Part shown: piece by piece, positions 45,429-56,880 of the stretch
Position numbering within the stretch: position 1 is the stretch's first letter
How the letters are laid out: each line of letters starts with the position of its first letter
NCBI GenBank assembly: GCA_029891385.1
Contig: CM057232.1
Span: 66,339,824 to 66,403,823, forward strand
Direction: 5' to 3'
DNA from: Erythroxylum novogranatense
Taxonomy: Eukaryota > Streptophyta > Magnoliopsida > Malpighiales > Erythroxylaceae
DNA length: 64,000 nucleotides
Notes under the pieces: model-generated
The model's input: only the letters and a program-made list of their open reading frames with translations
Told to the model about the DNA's origin: nothing
Database searches by the model: none
Made by a program: the position numbers and the translations under genes

Positions 45429-47641
45429 GTAAGTGTAACATCCCACCCCTGTCAGGAAGGGTAAAATAGTAAATTGTCATAGGATGAGATTGATAGGGAT
45501 TAATTAGTATTGTTCATGCATACTAGTATTAGTAAACTGTGAAATTGTGCACATGCAAATTTCGGTACATGCATACATGACATTCTAGGTAGATGTGCCT
45601 ACTGCAACTTTATTGTGATTAATGTAGTTATTGGGTTTGAAAAATTATTCTGAGTGCGCCATTGAGTGTTTTATATTTTAAGGGATTTTTAGGAAATTTT
45701 CTAGAATTTTTCGGGGAAAATTTCCGAACCGGAAAAATCGCTAAATAGCGAACCGGTTGACTTTCGGTATCGAAAATTTCTATCCAATGGCACTACAATA
45801 TTGGCTATATTATTTTGGGATTGAAATGAGGGCCATTGGACTTGAATGGGTCAAATTTCATTAGGGTTCTTAAAAATCCTATTACATGTTTTGTCTTTTC
45901 CTTATTTTGTTGTTTTTCTAGAAAAATGCCATGTGTCCTACACCATTAAATGGTTTTGTCTTATGCCCACCTAGTGAATTCGGCAACTTCACCTTTAAAG
46001 AAGGGAAAAATCATTTGTTATTGCTTATCTCCTCTTTCATCCGAAACTCCACTCTTCCTTCTTCTCCATTTGATGTTCTTTAAGTTTCCTAGTGTTTAGC
46101 TCTTCCTTCCACTTTTTTCTTTCTAAAAAGGGCCAAGCATACACTCCTTTCTCTTTTGGCATGATGATGTTTATGTATGGTGCGGAAAAGTAGAGGATTG
46201 GGGTATTAGGAGAAGAATTGGAGCATTGAAAAAAAGCTTGATTAGGTAAGGTTTATGCTAAGCTTTCATTATGTTATTTCATATGGTTATTAGAAGCATT
46301 TATTGTGATTTTTATGTGCTTTAATGTCACGAAATTTTGGAGATTTATGTTCAAGTGAATGTTTAGGTGAACTTAGGGCTGATTTTATGGCTCAAGTTGA
46401 TGCTTATTGATGTGTTATTGGCATTGGAAGTGATAGGATCTAAGTTCAGTAACAAAGCTGGAAAATTGATTTTTTTAACCTATTACAATTTTTTGATCAT
46501 AACGAATGGTGTGGTTGTGCAAGTGAGGTGCGGTTTGTGCCAAATGAAACTTTAGTTGATTGGCTACAATTTTGTGTGAAATAAGTGTTGTCCACTTTTA
46601 GCCTTAAGAGGGTGAATTTTAGCTTGGAAAGTCACTGTTGATGACTGGTGTGTACAGTATCGAGATCAATGACTTACTAGTTTTGATGATTTTTCTACAT
46701 TAATTTAGAAGGAATTGGTGAAAATGGTCTTCATGAGAGTTGAAGCCTATATTGTTAGATTTCCATTTCCACTGATTTTGCAATTTTTCGATATGTATAT
46801 TGGGAGATATCCACTGTTAACTATTGACTGATTTTGTACATTGTGGTGAAACCTAGCCTAAGTGTCAGATTTGTGAGCATTCTGATTGGAAGCAATTTTA
46901 GCAATTTATGTGAATTGAATTGGCTTGAGTGATCTTCTGAAGATTTGTAAAGGAAGCAATTATCTTTAAAATAGTATATGGCATGCTATTTTTGGATATC
47001 AGATTTGGGAGTAATGAATTTGCAAATACTAAACCTAAGTTAGGTTATTAACTGCTGCCCTGATCACTCAATTGTTTGGCAGTTTTGAACTTGTTAGGGA
47101 TAGAATTGGATTTTTAATCCTTCATGAAAATTGAAGTATGAGATCTTATCTTTCCAGTTATATAAGGTAGTGATTGTTTTGACATTTTTGCTAGGAGATA
47201 TGCTACTTTAAAATGTACTATTCAGATTGGGAAATTTCAGTGGGCAGATGATTTGGTGAATTGTTTGGCCTAGTTAGCAAATGAATTTGATTTCAGGTTG
47301 TTCATAAAAGTTGTAGATAACATTGGGATATTTCGGAGCATATTTAATGTGTAATTTTGGACAAAGGAATTGGAAAGTTACGGATTTTATAAACTGTTGC
47401 ACTGTTTTGACAAATGTTGCACTGTTTTGAGAGGCATTGTGAGGGAAGTAACTTTGATTACATTTTTGACACCCTTAGAGGTGAAATTGGCTTTTGTGTC
47501 CTTCATGAAACTTGTAGAGCTCTCTTTTCTCTATAAAGTAGACACCAAGTTTGTCCAATTTGGAGTCCGAAGTAGGAAGTTATGCCCTGTGTAAGTTGTG
47601 ATGTCGGAGGACGTTGTTCCAAAACTGCTATTCTATAGCAT

Positions 47642-47721
47642 AAGTCGACTTGCACCCCATATAAGTCGACTAGTACATACACAGTAGCATAAGTCGACTT
47701 GCATCTCAAGCAAGTCGACTA
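47642..47721. repeat. AAGTCGACTT palindrome array, D 5' LTR
   Basis: Four units start at 47642, 47663, 47691 and 47712 (spacing 21, 28, 21). They alternate AAGTCGACTT and AAGTCGACTA. The same palindrome is in the leader of copia element B. Confidence 0.85.
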
Positions 47722-48695
47722 GGATCATATATTTTCCTTCTTTTGCTTATAACTTTTCCGTTCGACATCCGATTGACCTGATTCTTGAGGCATCGGATTC
47801 GTGAAACATTGAATTTCATTGCATGAGAAATTGGGAATTTTGGACGGAAAATTAATGTGGGTCCGGGCAATGATTCTTTGGTCACTGTTTTATTTGTTTT
47901 TGGACCTATAGAGGTCCGAATTGAGTACTGTCAGTGCCGTTACATTTCTAATTTTTAGACAGATTTTTGGTGATTGGAAAAAATGGGATTAGGGCCGGGA
48001 ATTCATGAACATGCATTATACACCTACATGTACATCATTAACGAATCCGGATTGGATATTAGTGATCGTTTTCTTCTCTGATTCTGATAGAGGCCCAATT
48101 GGAACGTCGTTCAACCGACGTGGCAGAGACTTCCCGGCATTAGCTCGGAAGTGATAGGTGAGTAACCTAGATGAATTTCTCAATTATTACTTGTCAAATA
48201 TGGGGATAATGGCGGGACCAGGAATGTGTACAATGTGTGACTTCTCTACCATTACTTTGATTGATTGTCAATTATGAACTGTTCATTGTTGTGAATTATG
48301 GACTGTTACTTGTGCATACTGACTGTTAATTGACTATGCTTGACTATGAATGATTAACTGTTTATGGGGATGTTGTAACTGGGCATGTGCATTCATACAT
48401 AGATGCATAAACTGATAAAGGAAAATTGTGAACCGAGTTGCTACTGATACTGAAAACGGGCCTAGAGCTTGAAGGGAGATAATTCTCCCGTAAGCGCCTC
48501 ATCGATCACCGAATACTATTTACGCTCTTCGGTCACAATATCGTAATTAAACCGAAAAGAGTCACACGTGCATTGCATCATTATCGACCGAATACCAAAT
48601 GGGTTTTATCAGACAGACTGCTCTATTATCGTGGATCAGAGACCGTAATATCACTGCAATTGCCTTATTACTGTGAATTGATTATGTGATGCATG

Positions 48696-48756
48696 AATTG
48701 GGAGAACCATCGATGATGGTTCCTCATTGAGTTCGCAAACTCATCCAAAATTGCAA
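48696..48756. promoter_or_regulatory. Three-way-junction-like fold in D 5' LTR
   Basis: Hairpin AACCATC-GAT-GATGGTT, then GAGTT-CGCA-AACTC, enclosed by weakly paired AATTGGG and CCAAAATT. Order and loops correspond to the E motif read on the other strand. The second LTR of D lacks the region because of a deletion. Confidence 0.55.
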
Positions 48757-49276
48757 TCTATTTTCAGACTTGAAGAGTACCCGCTTGACACGGAGTAGGT
48801 CTCTCGTAGGCAAGTGAAGGATAGAGGTCGGGATCAGTTCTCGTCTGCATTAGTGTCTTATCGAATTAGTTTCCGCAATCATTGTACAACAATGCTTAAT
48901 ATTTATAATGAGCCCATTGTGGTTTTATTGTTTTTATACATTGACTGATTGTAAATTATTATTCGATGACTGTAGTAACTGAAAATGGTTAATTGTGAAC
49001 ATGGACTCAAGATTGTATTCCGCAACCTTTGTAAAGTGATGTGAACTTTATGGTTACTGTAAAATATTGTTAAATGATTGTAATAACTGCAAATGTTTTC
49101 TACTATCTACTGTTTTTGCTGCGCTAATGTACGGTTCAAAAAAAAACAAGAAAGAAGAAAATGATATACTGAGTTTTCACCGACTGATGTAGTACGCCAC
49201 CCTCGCGGGGCACGGACTCGGATATCACTAATGATATCGGGTTCGGGTCACTCGGGAGTGGGGTGTTACATTTAGG

Positions 49277-49289
49277 TGGTATCAGAGCC
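49277..49289 (+). other. Primer binding site of element D
   Basis: TGGTATCAGAGCC, complementary to the initiator Met-tRNA 3' end, six bases after the LTR terminus TGTTACA. Confidence 0.9.
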
Positions 49290-52200
49290 CAGCAATACGA
49301 ATGTATCTGGGCACAGTCTGAAACATAGGTCAAGTTGCATGCATTTGAGTCGTGTCGTTACAGACCGTGGTAACTGATCCCTAGTCTGAGTCGCACGACG
49401 ATGAATCCTACGTATGCATACGTGTTAAGTGACTAAGTGAGAGAAAAGTGAGACCGTATTAGAATGTGAGCCCATGAATGTGTATGGGCAATGAGGAATG
49501 GGAAAAAGGAAACATCGATAATGAGAATTATAATGTACTGTGGTTAGAATGACTATGTTGGCCTAGACTGATTAAGGAAAGAATTGATATCAAACTGAGT
49601 TCCCTGATTAATGTAATATTACGGCGACAAAAAATGAATATGTCTAGAACTTAGAGAGGTCCACTGGAGATATGAGAAGCATACTGGTTATAGTAGGACT
49701 AAGTGAGATGAAAAGTCCGGGATGATTAGGGAATTAGAGTTCTGACTGTAGATGCGATGAAATGGGAAACATTGGAACTGAGTAAAACGTAAATGGTCCG
49801 ATCAGGCAGATATTGATTCATTGCATTTGTGTTCGATATCAGTAGATATCATAGGTAGATGATGATAGCGAGATTATAATAAGGTCAATATTGTACCGTA
49901 ACGATCTACCTAGAACTGAAAGAACTGAAAGAGCAAAGTGCCTAGTAGGGTTTTAAAAAAAGTAGAAATGGTGAGATAAAAGTGTACAGATAAACTAAAA
50001 TGAACTCGTGAAACGGATGTGATTATGAGCGCATAAGCTTGAGACTGAAATGGTTATGCGAATATGGTGCTAAGAGTTTGAAAATCAGTATAATAAGATC
50101 GTAAGGGAAAAAGACAGACTGACAATTTCTACTGATTGTATATCGGGAACTTCTGGATTGGTTGAAAAGATGTATATGGACACAGAAATGGTAAATGGAT
50201 GGGTAAATAGATAGAGATACAGTAGAGTTGTATCACCGATTTTGTCGTGTTTTGGGGACTGTGAATACCCTATTATTGTTTGAGGAAGATAAAGAGATAT
50301 GTAGCAATAAGGAGATGACATTGTATAAGCCAAGTAGATATGACCATAAGAGGTCAAGCTGACACATGAATGATATGGGAATGAAACTAGGGAAATGAAA
50401 AAAAAATGAATGAAACAATGATAGTGATATATGAAAAGAGTTGTCGCATTTATGTCAATTTATCGTTGGGAATATCTATTAGACAGTAAAGTTGATCATG
50501 ATTAATGAAATGTATGTGAAAGATACATGGAAATCATAGAGGAGATGATAGGTGAATGATTAGAGTGGCTATAAGTGTAAAGTTCATAATGGGTTAAAGT
50601 AAGACATAAAAGGACTGAATGTACCTTTATGAGAGGAAATGAAAAAAAAAAAAATATGGCATCAATCCTCTATTTGACGATTAGCATAAACGGAAAGGAG
50701 TTTTATGGAAGTCTGAATTGTATAGGTTACTAATTGGCTTCCGGATAAGATGAAATAAGTTCTGGTGAGGTGTAGATTACGGAATAAGTGTTAAAGAAGG
50801 TGTTTATGTGACTGTCACATGGAACCTTAGTGCAAGGACTATTCTGATCTTTAAATTATGGCATAAAATTGTTCTGATTGAGATAGTGCATATATTTGAG
50901 AATGATTGAAAAGTAACTAGGTACACTAATTGGTTGATGAGACTTTCGTGAATAGTATAATCACGGTAGCAAGACTAATGGTCAAAAGAAATGAAGTACG
51001 GACGAAATCAAAAGTGAGATTGAGTCATATCTCAAGAGGAGAGTTAGACATAACAAGTGAAATATACGACTAAGGTTATCTGTATTGTTTGTACAGAAAT
51101 GTAAAGTATCCAACTACATAAGTGGAATTTTAATTTGAGGTGATTCTATTGCAATGTGAAGTGAATAGATCTTCATATATGATGCAAAACTTTTGAGAAA
51201 TCTTGATTTGAAACTAAGAAGAAAATAGTCCCGAACTGCGAAGTGAAATACTCAAATAAAGTGGAATTTATGGAAGTCCAAGTACGGATGACTAGGTATT
51301 GGCATATGTTGATGTGAATGAAAGAAAATCAATTGAAAAGAGAAAATGAGTAGAGATAAGAAGTCCTAAATGGAAACTGACAATGACGTGATGTAGTGTT
51401 ACCTTCATAAAGGGATTGCAAATACACTACTTGTGGACTCAATGAAAAAATTGAATGATGTATGGTAAAGTCAACAAGACCCTAATAGGGAATTATGTGA
51501 GGTAAGCAAATGGTAGTAACTATGTTTATAGACGGAATGTGTTTGAAAGTGTTGAACAGTGAAAAGTAAAAAGAACTATATGAATAATCGAGGAATTTGA
51601 TACTGAGGATAAGCATACCCTTGGAGAGTGGGCAGTGTGCAATGAACTGAGACAATATGTTATAATGGTATAAGATAAATTGAACTGACTTTGATAAATG
51701 GTATTGGAGACTTTAGATTCCTATAAGGATACATTGTGTTAATTCGAGGAAAAGACGCATAAATGACTACTATACCGATAATTCGAAATGAATGCATAAT
51801 TTCGCTTACTAAACTCAAATAGTGAACAGATAATGATGCAATAAATAGACCAATTACTGATATTAGGATTTTCAAAGAATGTCAAGTAGACTATGGGTAA
51901 TTATGAAGTGTTACTGGAAAATTGAAGTTGTAGATCTAGTGATACTGGATAGAAGTAAGAAAGGTTAAGCCTGCAGAAGTTAAAGTAGTGAGTCCTATGA
52001 TGAGTCTGAATATGCGAGTGAAATCGGAAAAACAATATTGCATGCTTCAAAGAAGAAGTATGTGTACCCGACAAAAAGTGCTAGAACAAAAAAGTGAACA
52101 GTTGAAGCTAGACATTCTAGTAAGTATATGCGAAAGTGAAATTGAATAACTATGAGTATAGAACGAAGTGGTTATAGATTCAAGTGCGTAGAGGTTTGAA

Positions 52201-53085
52201 TGTTCAATAGGAAAAGTGCTTAAGTATTTGGACTATAGAGGATTATAACCTCATGATATAATTTTCACTGAATGATTATAGAACTAATGGTGAGCCCAAG
52301 ATGGAATTGCACACTCTTGTATTACACAGAAAAAAAATGCCTAACAAGAGGCAAAGACCAACAGTGAGTCGAGATGCTTGTGATGAGTGAAACAAAGGAA
52401 AGGGCTTAGGAAAACTGCATGGGATAGCTGGAGTGGATCAGATCGGACTAATGAAAAGAATTAAATACATATAGAATAAAGGACATGTCAAAAGAACACT
52501 AAATCGGACTAAGAGTCAATGTAATATGAGGGTAAATGTTAAGTGGATTACCACCGTTATAGTGAAAATAGAGATAAGTGTCACCGTGTTTGCAGACTAA
52601 AGGAAAGGGAAGTGTCATGCATTTAGAGAAACTATTTTATTGGAAGTATCATAGTGACAAAGTGTACGCAGAATTGGCAAAAAGGGTATTAATGAAGTTA
52701 TTGGAATAAGTCTATATATTGAGAAAAAGGTATTGGATGGTATAGTGAGAAAAAGGTATTGGATGGATAAAACGTGATGAGTGAGCAGGTTTGGAAATAG
52801 TTATTTAAGTCATAGCATTAGAACTAAAAGTAGTGGCTACTCTGGAAATGGAAAGTGAGATAGTTAAGAGAGTGAGATCGCCAACTGACAGCCTTGTTGA
52901 GTCCGTCTACTGTGATGAGTGATAATGATTTAGCCAAATAAGTGACTGAACAATTGACTGAGTGTGGTTACTGTGACCTTTCGGAAAATGAATCATTGAG
53001 TAGAAAAGTGTATGGGACATGTAAGGTCATTTGATAACTGTCATAGTGAACCGTTGACTAATAATTTCGAGGACGAAATTTTTTC
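49290..53085 (+). other. Non-coding internal region of element D
   Basis: About 3.8 kb dense in stop codons in all frames and strongly purine-rich on this strand. No Gag, protease, RT or integrase motif is visible. The first about 120 bases match E's internal start. At 52715-52766 a 26-bp unit containing GAGAAAAAGGTATTGGATGG is duplicated in tandem. The end carries TTTCGAGGACGAAATTTTTT. Confidence 0.78.
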
Positions 53086-53098
53086 AAGGAGGGGGGAG
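53086..53098 (+). other. Polypurine tract of element D
   Basis: AAGGAGGGGGGAG, one base before the 3' LTR start at 53100. It is preceded at 53065-53084 by the chromovirus-type GAGGACGAAATT hallmark. Confidence 0.88.
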
Positions 53099-53099
53099 T

Positions 53100-56000
53100 T
53101 GTAACATCCCACCCCTGTCAGGAAGGGTAAAATAGTAAATTAACATAGGATGAGATTGATAGGGATTAATTAGTATTGTTCATGCATACTAGTATTAGTA
53201 AACAGTGAAATTGTGCACATGCAAATTTCGGTACATGCATACATGACATTCCCGGTAGATGTGCCTACTGCAATTTTATTGTGATTAACGTCGTTATTGG
53301 GTTTGAAAATTTATTCGGAGTGCGCCATTGAGTTTTTTATATTTTAAGGGATTTTTAGAAAATTTTCTAGAATTTTTCGGGGAAATTTTCCGGACCGGAA
53401 AAACAGCTAAGTGGCAAACCAGTTGATTTTCGGTATCGAAAGTTTCTATCCAATGGCACTACAATATTGGGTATATTATTTTAGGATTGAAATGAGGGCC
53501 ATTGGACTTGAATGGGTCAAATTTCATTAGGGTTCTTAAAAATCCTATTACATGTTTTGTCTTTTCCTTATTTTGTTGTTTTTTTAGAAAAATGCCACGT
53601 GTCCTACACCATTAAATGGTTTTGTCTTATGCCCACCTAGTGAATTCGGCAACTCCACCTTTAAAGAAGGGAAAAATCATTTGTTATTGCTTATATCCTC
53701 CTTCATCCGAAACTCCACTCTTCCTTATTCTCCATTTGATGTTCTTTAAGTTTCCTAGTGTTTAGCTCTTCCTTCCACTTTGTTCTTTCTAAAAAGGGCC
53801 AAGCATACACTCCTTTCTCTTTTGGCATGATGATGTTTATGTATGGTGTGGAAAAGTAGAGGATTGGGGTATTAGGAGAAGAATTGGAGCATTGAAAAAA
53901 AAGCTTGATTAGGTAAGGTTTATGCTAAGCTTTCATTATGTTATTTCATATGGTTATTAGAAGCATTTATTGTGATTTTTATGTGCTTTAATGTCATGGA
54001 ATTTTGGAGATTTATGTTCAAGTGAATGTTTAGGTGAACTTAGGGCTGATTTTATGGCTCAAGTTGATGCCTATTGATGTGTTATTGGCATTGGAAGTGA
54101 TAGGATCTAAGTTTAGTAACAAAGCTGGGAAATTGATTTTTTGAACCTATTGCAATATTTTGATCATAACTAATGGTGTGGTTATGCAAATGAGGTGTGG
54201 TTTATTCCAAATGAAACTTTAGTTGATTGAATACAATTTTGTGTGAAATAGGTGTTGTCCACTTTTAGCCTTAAGAGGGTGAATTTTAGCTTGGAAAGTC
54301 ACTGTTGATGACTGATGTGTACAGTATCCGGATAAATGACTTACTAGTCTTGATGATTTTTCTACATTAATTTAGAAGGAATTGGTGAAAATGGTCTTCA
54401 TGAGAGTTGAAGCCTATATTGTTAGCTTTCCATTTCCACTGATTTTTCAATTTTTCGATATGTATATTGGGAGATATCCACTGTTAACTATTGACTGATT
54501 TTGTACATTGTGGTGAAACCTAGCCTAAGTGTCAGATTTGTGAGCATTCTAATTTGAAGCAATTTTAGCAATTTCTGTGAATTGAATTGGCTTGAGTGAT
54601 CTTCTGAAGATTTGTAAAGGAAGCAATTATCTTGAAAATAGTATATGGCATGCTATTTTTGGATATCAGATTTGGGAGTAATGAATTTGCAAATACTGAA
54701 CCTAAGTTAGGTTATTAACTGCGGCCCTTATCACTCAATTGTTTGGCAGTTTTGAACTTGTTAGGGATAGAATTGGATTTTTAATCCTTCATGTAAATTG
54801 ACGTATGAGATCTTATCTTTCTAGTGATATAAGGTAGTGATTGTTTTGACATTTGTGCTAGGAGATATGCTATTTTAAAATGTACTATTCAAATTGGGAA
54901 ATTTCAGTGGGCAGATGATTTGATGAATTGTTTGGCCTAGTTATCAAATGAATTTGATTTAGATTGTTCATGAAAGTTGTAGATAACATTAGGATCTTTC
55001 GAAGCATATTTGTTGTGTAATTTTTGACTGAGGAACTGGAAAGTTACGGATTTTATAAACTGTTGTACTGTTTTGACAAATGTTGCACTGTTTTGAGAGG
55101 CATTGTGAGGGAAGTAACTTTGATTGCATTTTTGACACCCTTAGAGGTGAAATTGGCTTTTGTTTCCTTCATGAAACTTGTAGAGCTCTCTTGTCTCTAT
55201 AAAATAGACATCAAGTTTGTCCAATTTGGAGTCTGGAGTAGGGAGTTATGCTCTGTGTAAGTTGGGATGTCGGAGGACGTTGTTCCAGATCTGCTATTGT
55301 ATAGCATAAATCGACTTGCACCCCATATAAGTCGACTAGTACATACACAGTAGCATAAGTCGACTTGCATCTCAAGCAAGTCGACTAGGATCATATATTT
55401 TCCTTCTTTTGCTTATAACTTTTCCGTCCGACATCCGATTGACCTGATTCTTGAGGCATCAAATTCGTGAAACATTGAATTTCATTACATGAGAAATTGA
55501 GAATTTTGGACGGAAAATTGACGTGGGTCCGGGCAATGATTCTTTGGTCACTGTTTTATTTGTTTTTGGACGTATAGAGGTCCGAATTGAGTACTGTCAG
55601 TGCCGTTACATTTCTAATTTTTAGACAAATTTTTGGTGATTGGAAAAAATGAGATTAGGGCCGGGAATTCATGAACATGCATTATACACCTATATGTGCA
55701 TCATTAACGAATCCGGATTGGATATTAGTGATCATTTTCTTCTTTGATTCTGATAGAGGCCCAATTGGAGCATCGTTTGACCTACGTGGCAGAGACTTCC
55801 CGGCATTAGCTCGGAAGTGATAGGTGAGTAACCTAGATTGATTTCTCAATTATTACTTGTCAAATATGGGGATAATGGCGGGACTAGGAATGTGTACATT
55901 GTGTGACTTCTCTGCCATTACTGTGATTGACTGTGATTGATTGTCATTTATGAACTGTTCATTGTTGTGAATTATGGACTATTATTTGTGCATACTGACT

Positions 56001-56561
56001 GTTAATTGACTGTGCTTAACTATGAATGATTAACTGTTTATGGGGATGTTGTAACTGGGCATGTGCATTCATACATAGATGCATAAATTGATAAAGGAAA
56101 ATTATGAACCGAGTCCCTACTGATACTGAAAATGAGCCTATAGCTCGAAGGGAGATAATTCTCCCCAGACGCGTCTATTGATCACTGAATACTGTTTATG
56201 CGCTCGGTCACAACACTGTAATTAAACTGGAAAAAGAGTCACATGTGCATTGCATCATTACTGGACTGGAAATGGTTAATTGTGAACATGGACTCAAGAT
56301 TGTATTCCGCAACCTTTGTAAACTGATTATTATGTGAACTTTATGGTTATTGTAAAATATTGTTAAATGATTGCAATAACTGCAAATGTTTTCATCGCTC
56401 ATTTGCTTTTGCCGCTAATGTACGGTTCAAAAAAAAACAAGAAAGAAGAAAATGATATACTGAGTTTTCACCGACTGATGTAGTACGCCACCCTCGCGGG
56501 GCACGAACTCAGATATCACTAATGATATTGGGTTCGGGTCACTCGGGAGTGGGGTGTTACA
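53100..56561 (+). repeat. 3' LTR of element D (3462 bp)
   Basis: Colinear with the 5' LTR. The palindrome array is retained at 55308-55387, its first unit mutated to AAATCGACTT. About 370 bases equivalent to 48590-48970 are missing near 56262, which removes the three-way-junction region. It ends TGTTACA followed by GTAAG. Confidence 0.9.
55308..55387. repeat. AAGTCGACTT palindrome array, D 3' LTR
   Basis: Units at 55308 (mutated), 55329, 55357 and 55378. Spacing is the same 21, 28, 21 as in the 5' LTR. Confidence 0.85.
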
Positions 56562-56629
56562 GTAAGTGTTCCATTGCTTCTCGTTTTCCTGTTTTTCATC
56601 TTCTTTGTTAGTAGTTTTGAGTTAGGTTT

Positions 56630-56814
56630 TTCGCGACGAGCGTTGCTCATCGCGATGCCTCTGAAAAATCGCCATACGTCGTGCTGATCGCCTTGCCTCG
56701 TTGCGACGTACGAAGTACCATGTACCTTATCTCGTCGCGATGTTTGCTTTCGCACGTCGCTACGTCTGGTCGAGGACTTTGCCTCGTCGCGGCGTCTACC
56801 CTCGGATCACGACG
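56630..56814. repeat. CGTCGCGACG palindrome array b of element I
   Basis: About eight imperfect units start near 56630, 56648, 56677, 56699, 56733, 56755, 56785 and 56805. Spacing 18, 29, 22, 34, 22, 30, 20 alternates short and long. It lies inside the predicted intron, between the second donor copy and the acceptor. Confidence 0.75.
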
Positions 56815-56880
56815 AGGTGGCTAATTTTTGCTTAACTCTTTATTAATTTTCCTGTTCTGTTTCTTTTTGTGTGCAGGAAA

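Larger units (their letters stand above)
45434..49270 (+). repeat. 5' LTR of element D (3837 bp)
   Basis: Contains a possible splice donor TTAGGTAAGG at about 46244, the GAAACTTGTAGAGCTCT module near 47508, a palindrome array (47642-47721) and a three-way-junction region (48696-48756). It ends with CACCCTCGCGGGGC and GGAGTGGGGTGTTACA. Several ORFs of 60-80 codons show no protein similarity I recognise. Confidence 0.92.
45434..56561 (+). mobile_element. Large non-coding LTR element D (11.1 kb)
   Basis: LTRs of 3837 and 3462 bp flank a 3.8-kb internal region without any protein. It is flanked by a perfect 5-bp duplication GTAAG (45429-45433 and 56562-56566). Ends are TGTAACA and TGTTACA. The primer site is intact and the polypurine tract is strong. 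It is related to E in LTR ends, three-way junction and internal start, but opposite in orientation. It fits a large non-autonomous (LARD-like) element that would depend on proteins from another element. Confidence 0.92.
45429..56876 (+). other. Predicted intron of element I, now containing element D
   Basis: CT-GTAAGTG at 45429 looks like a plant 5' splice site. CTTTTTGTGTGCAG at 56863-56876 looks like a 3' splice site four bases before the env-like ATG. Without D the intron would be about 320 bases. D's target duplication is the donor sequence GTAAG itself, and because D starts TG the donor GTAAGTG exists on both sides. Splicing of an env-like subgenomic RNA is reported for Athila-group elements; here it is inferred. 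Confidence 0.55.

Noticed and set aside
45064..45432. 122-codon ORF over the pyrimidine-rich stretch of element I
   Set aside because: Composition is Leu/Phe/Ser-rich as expected from T/C-rich DNA. It begins inside a palindrome array and matches no family I recognise.
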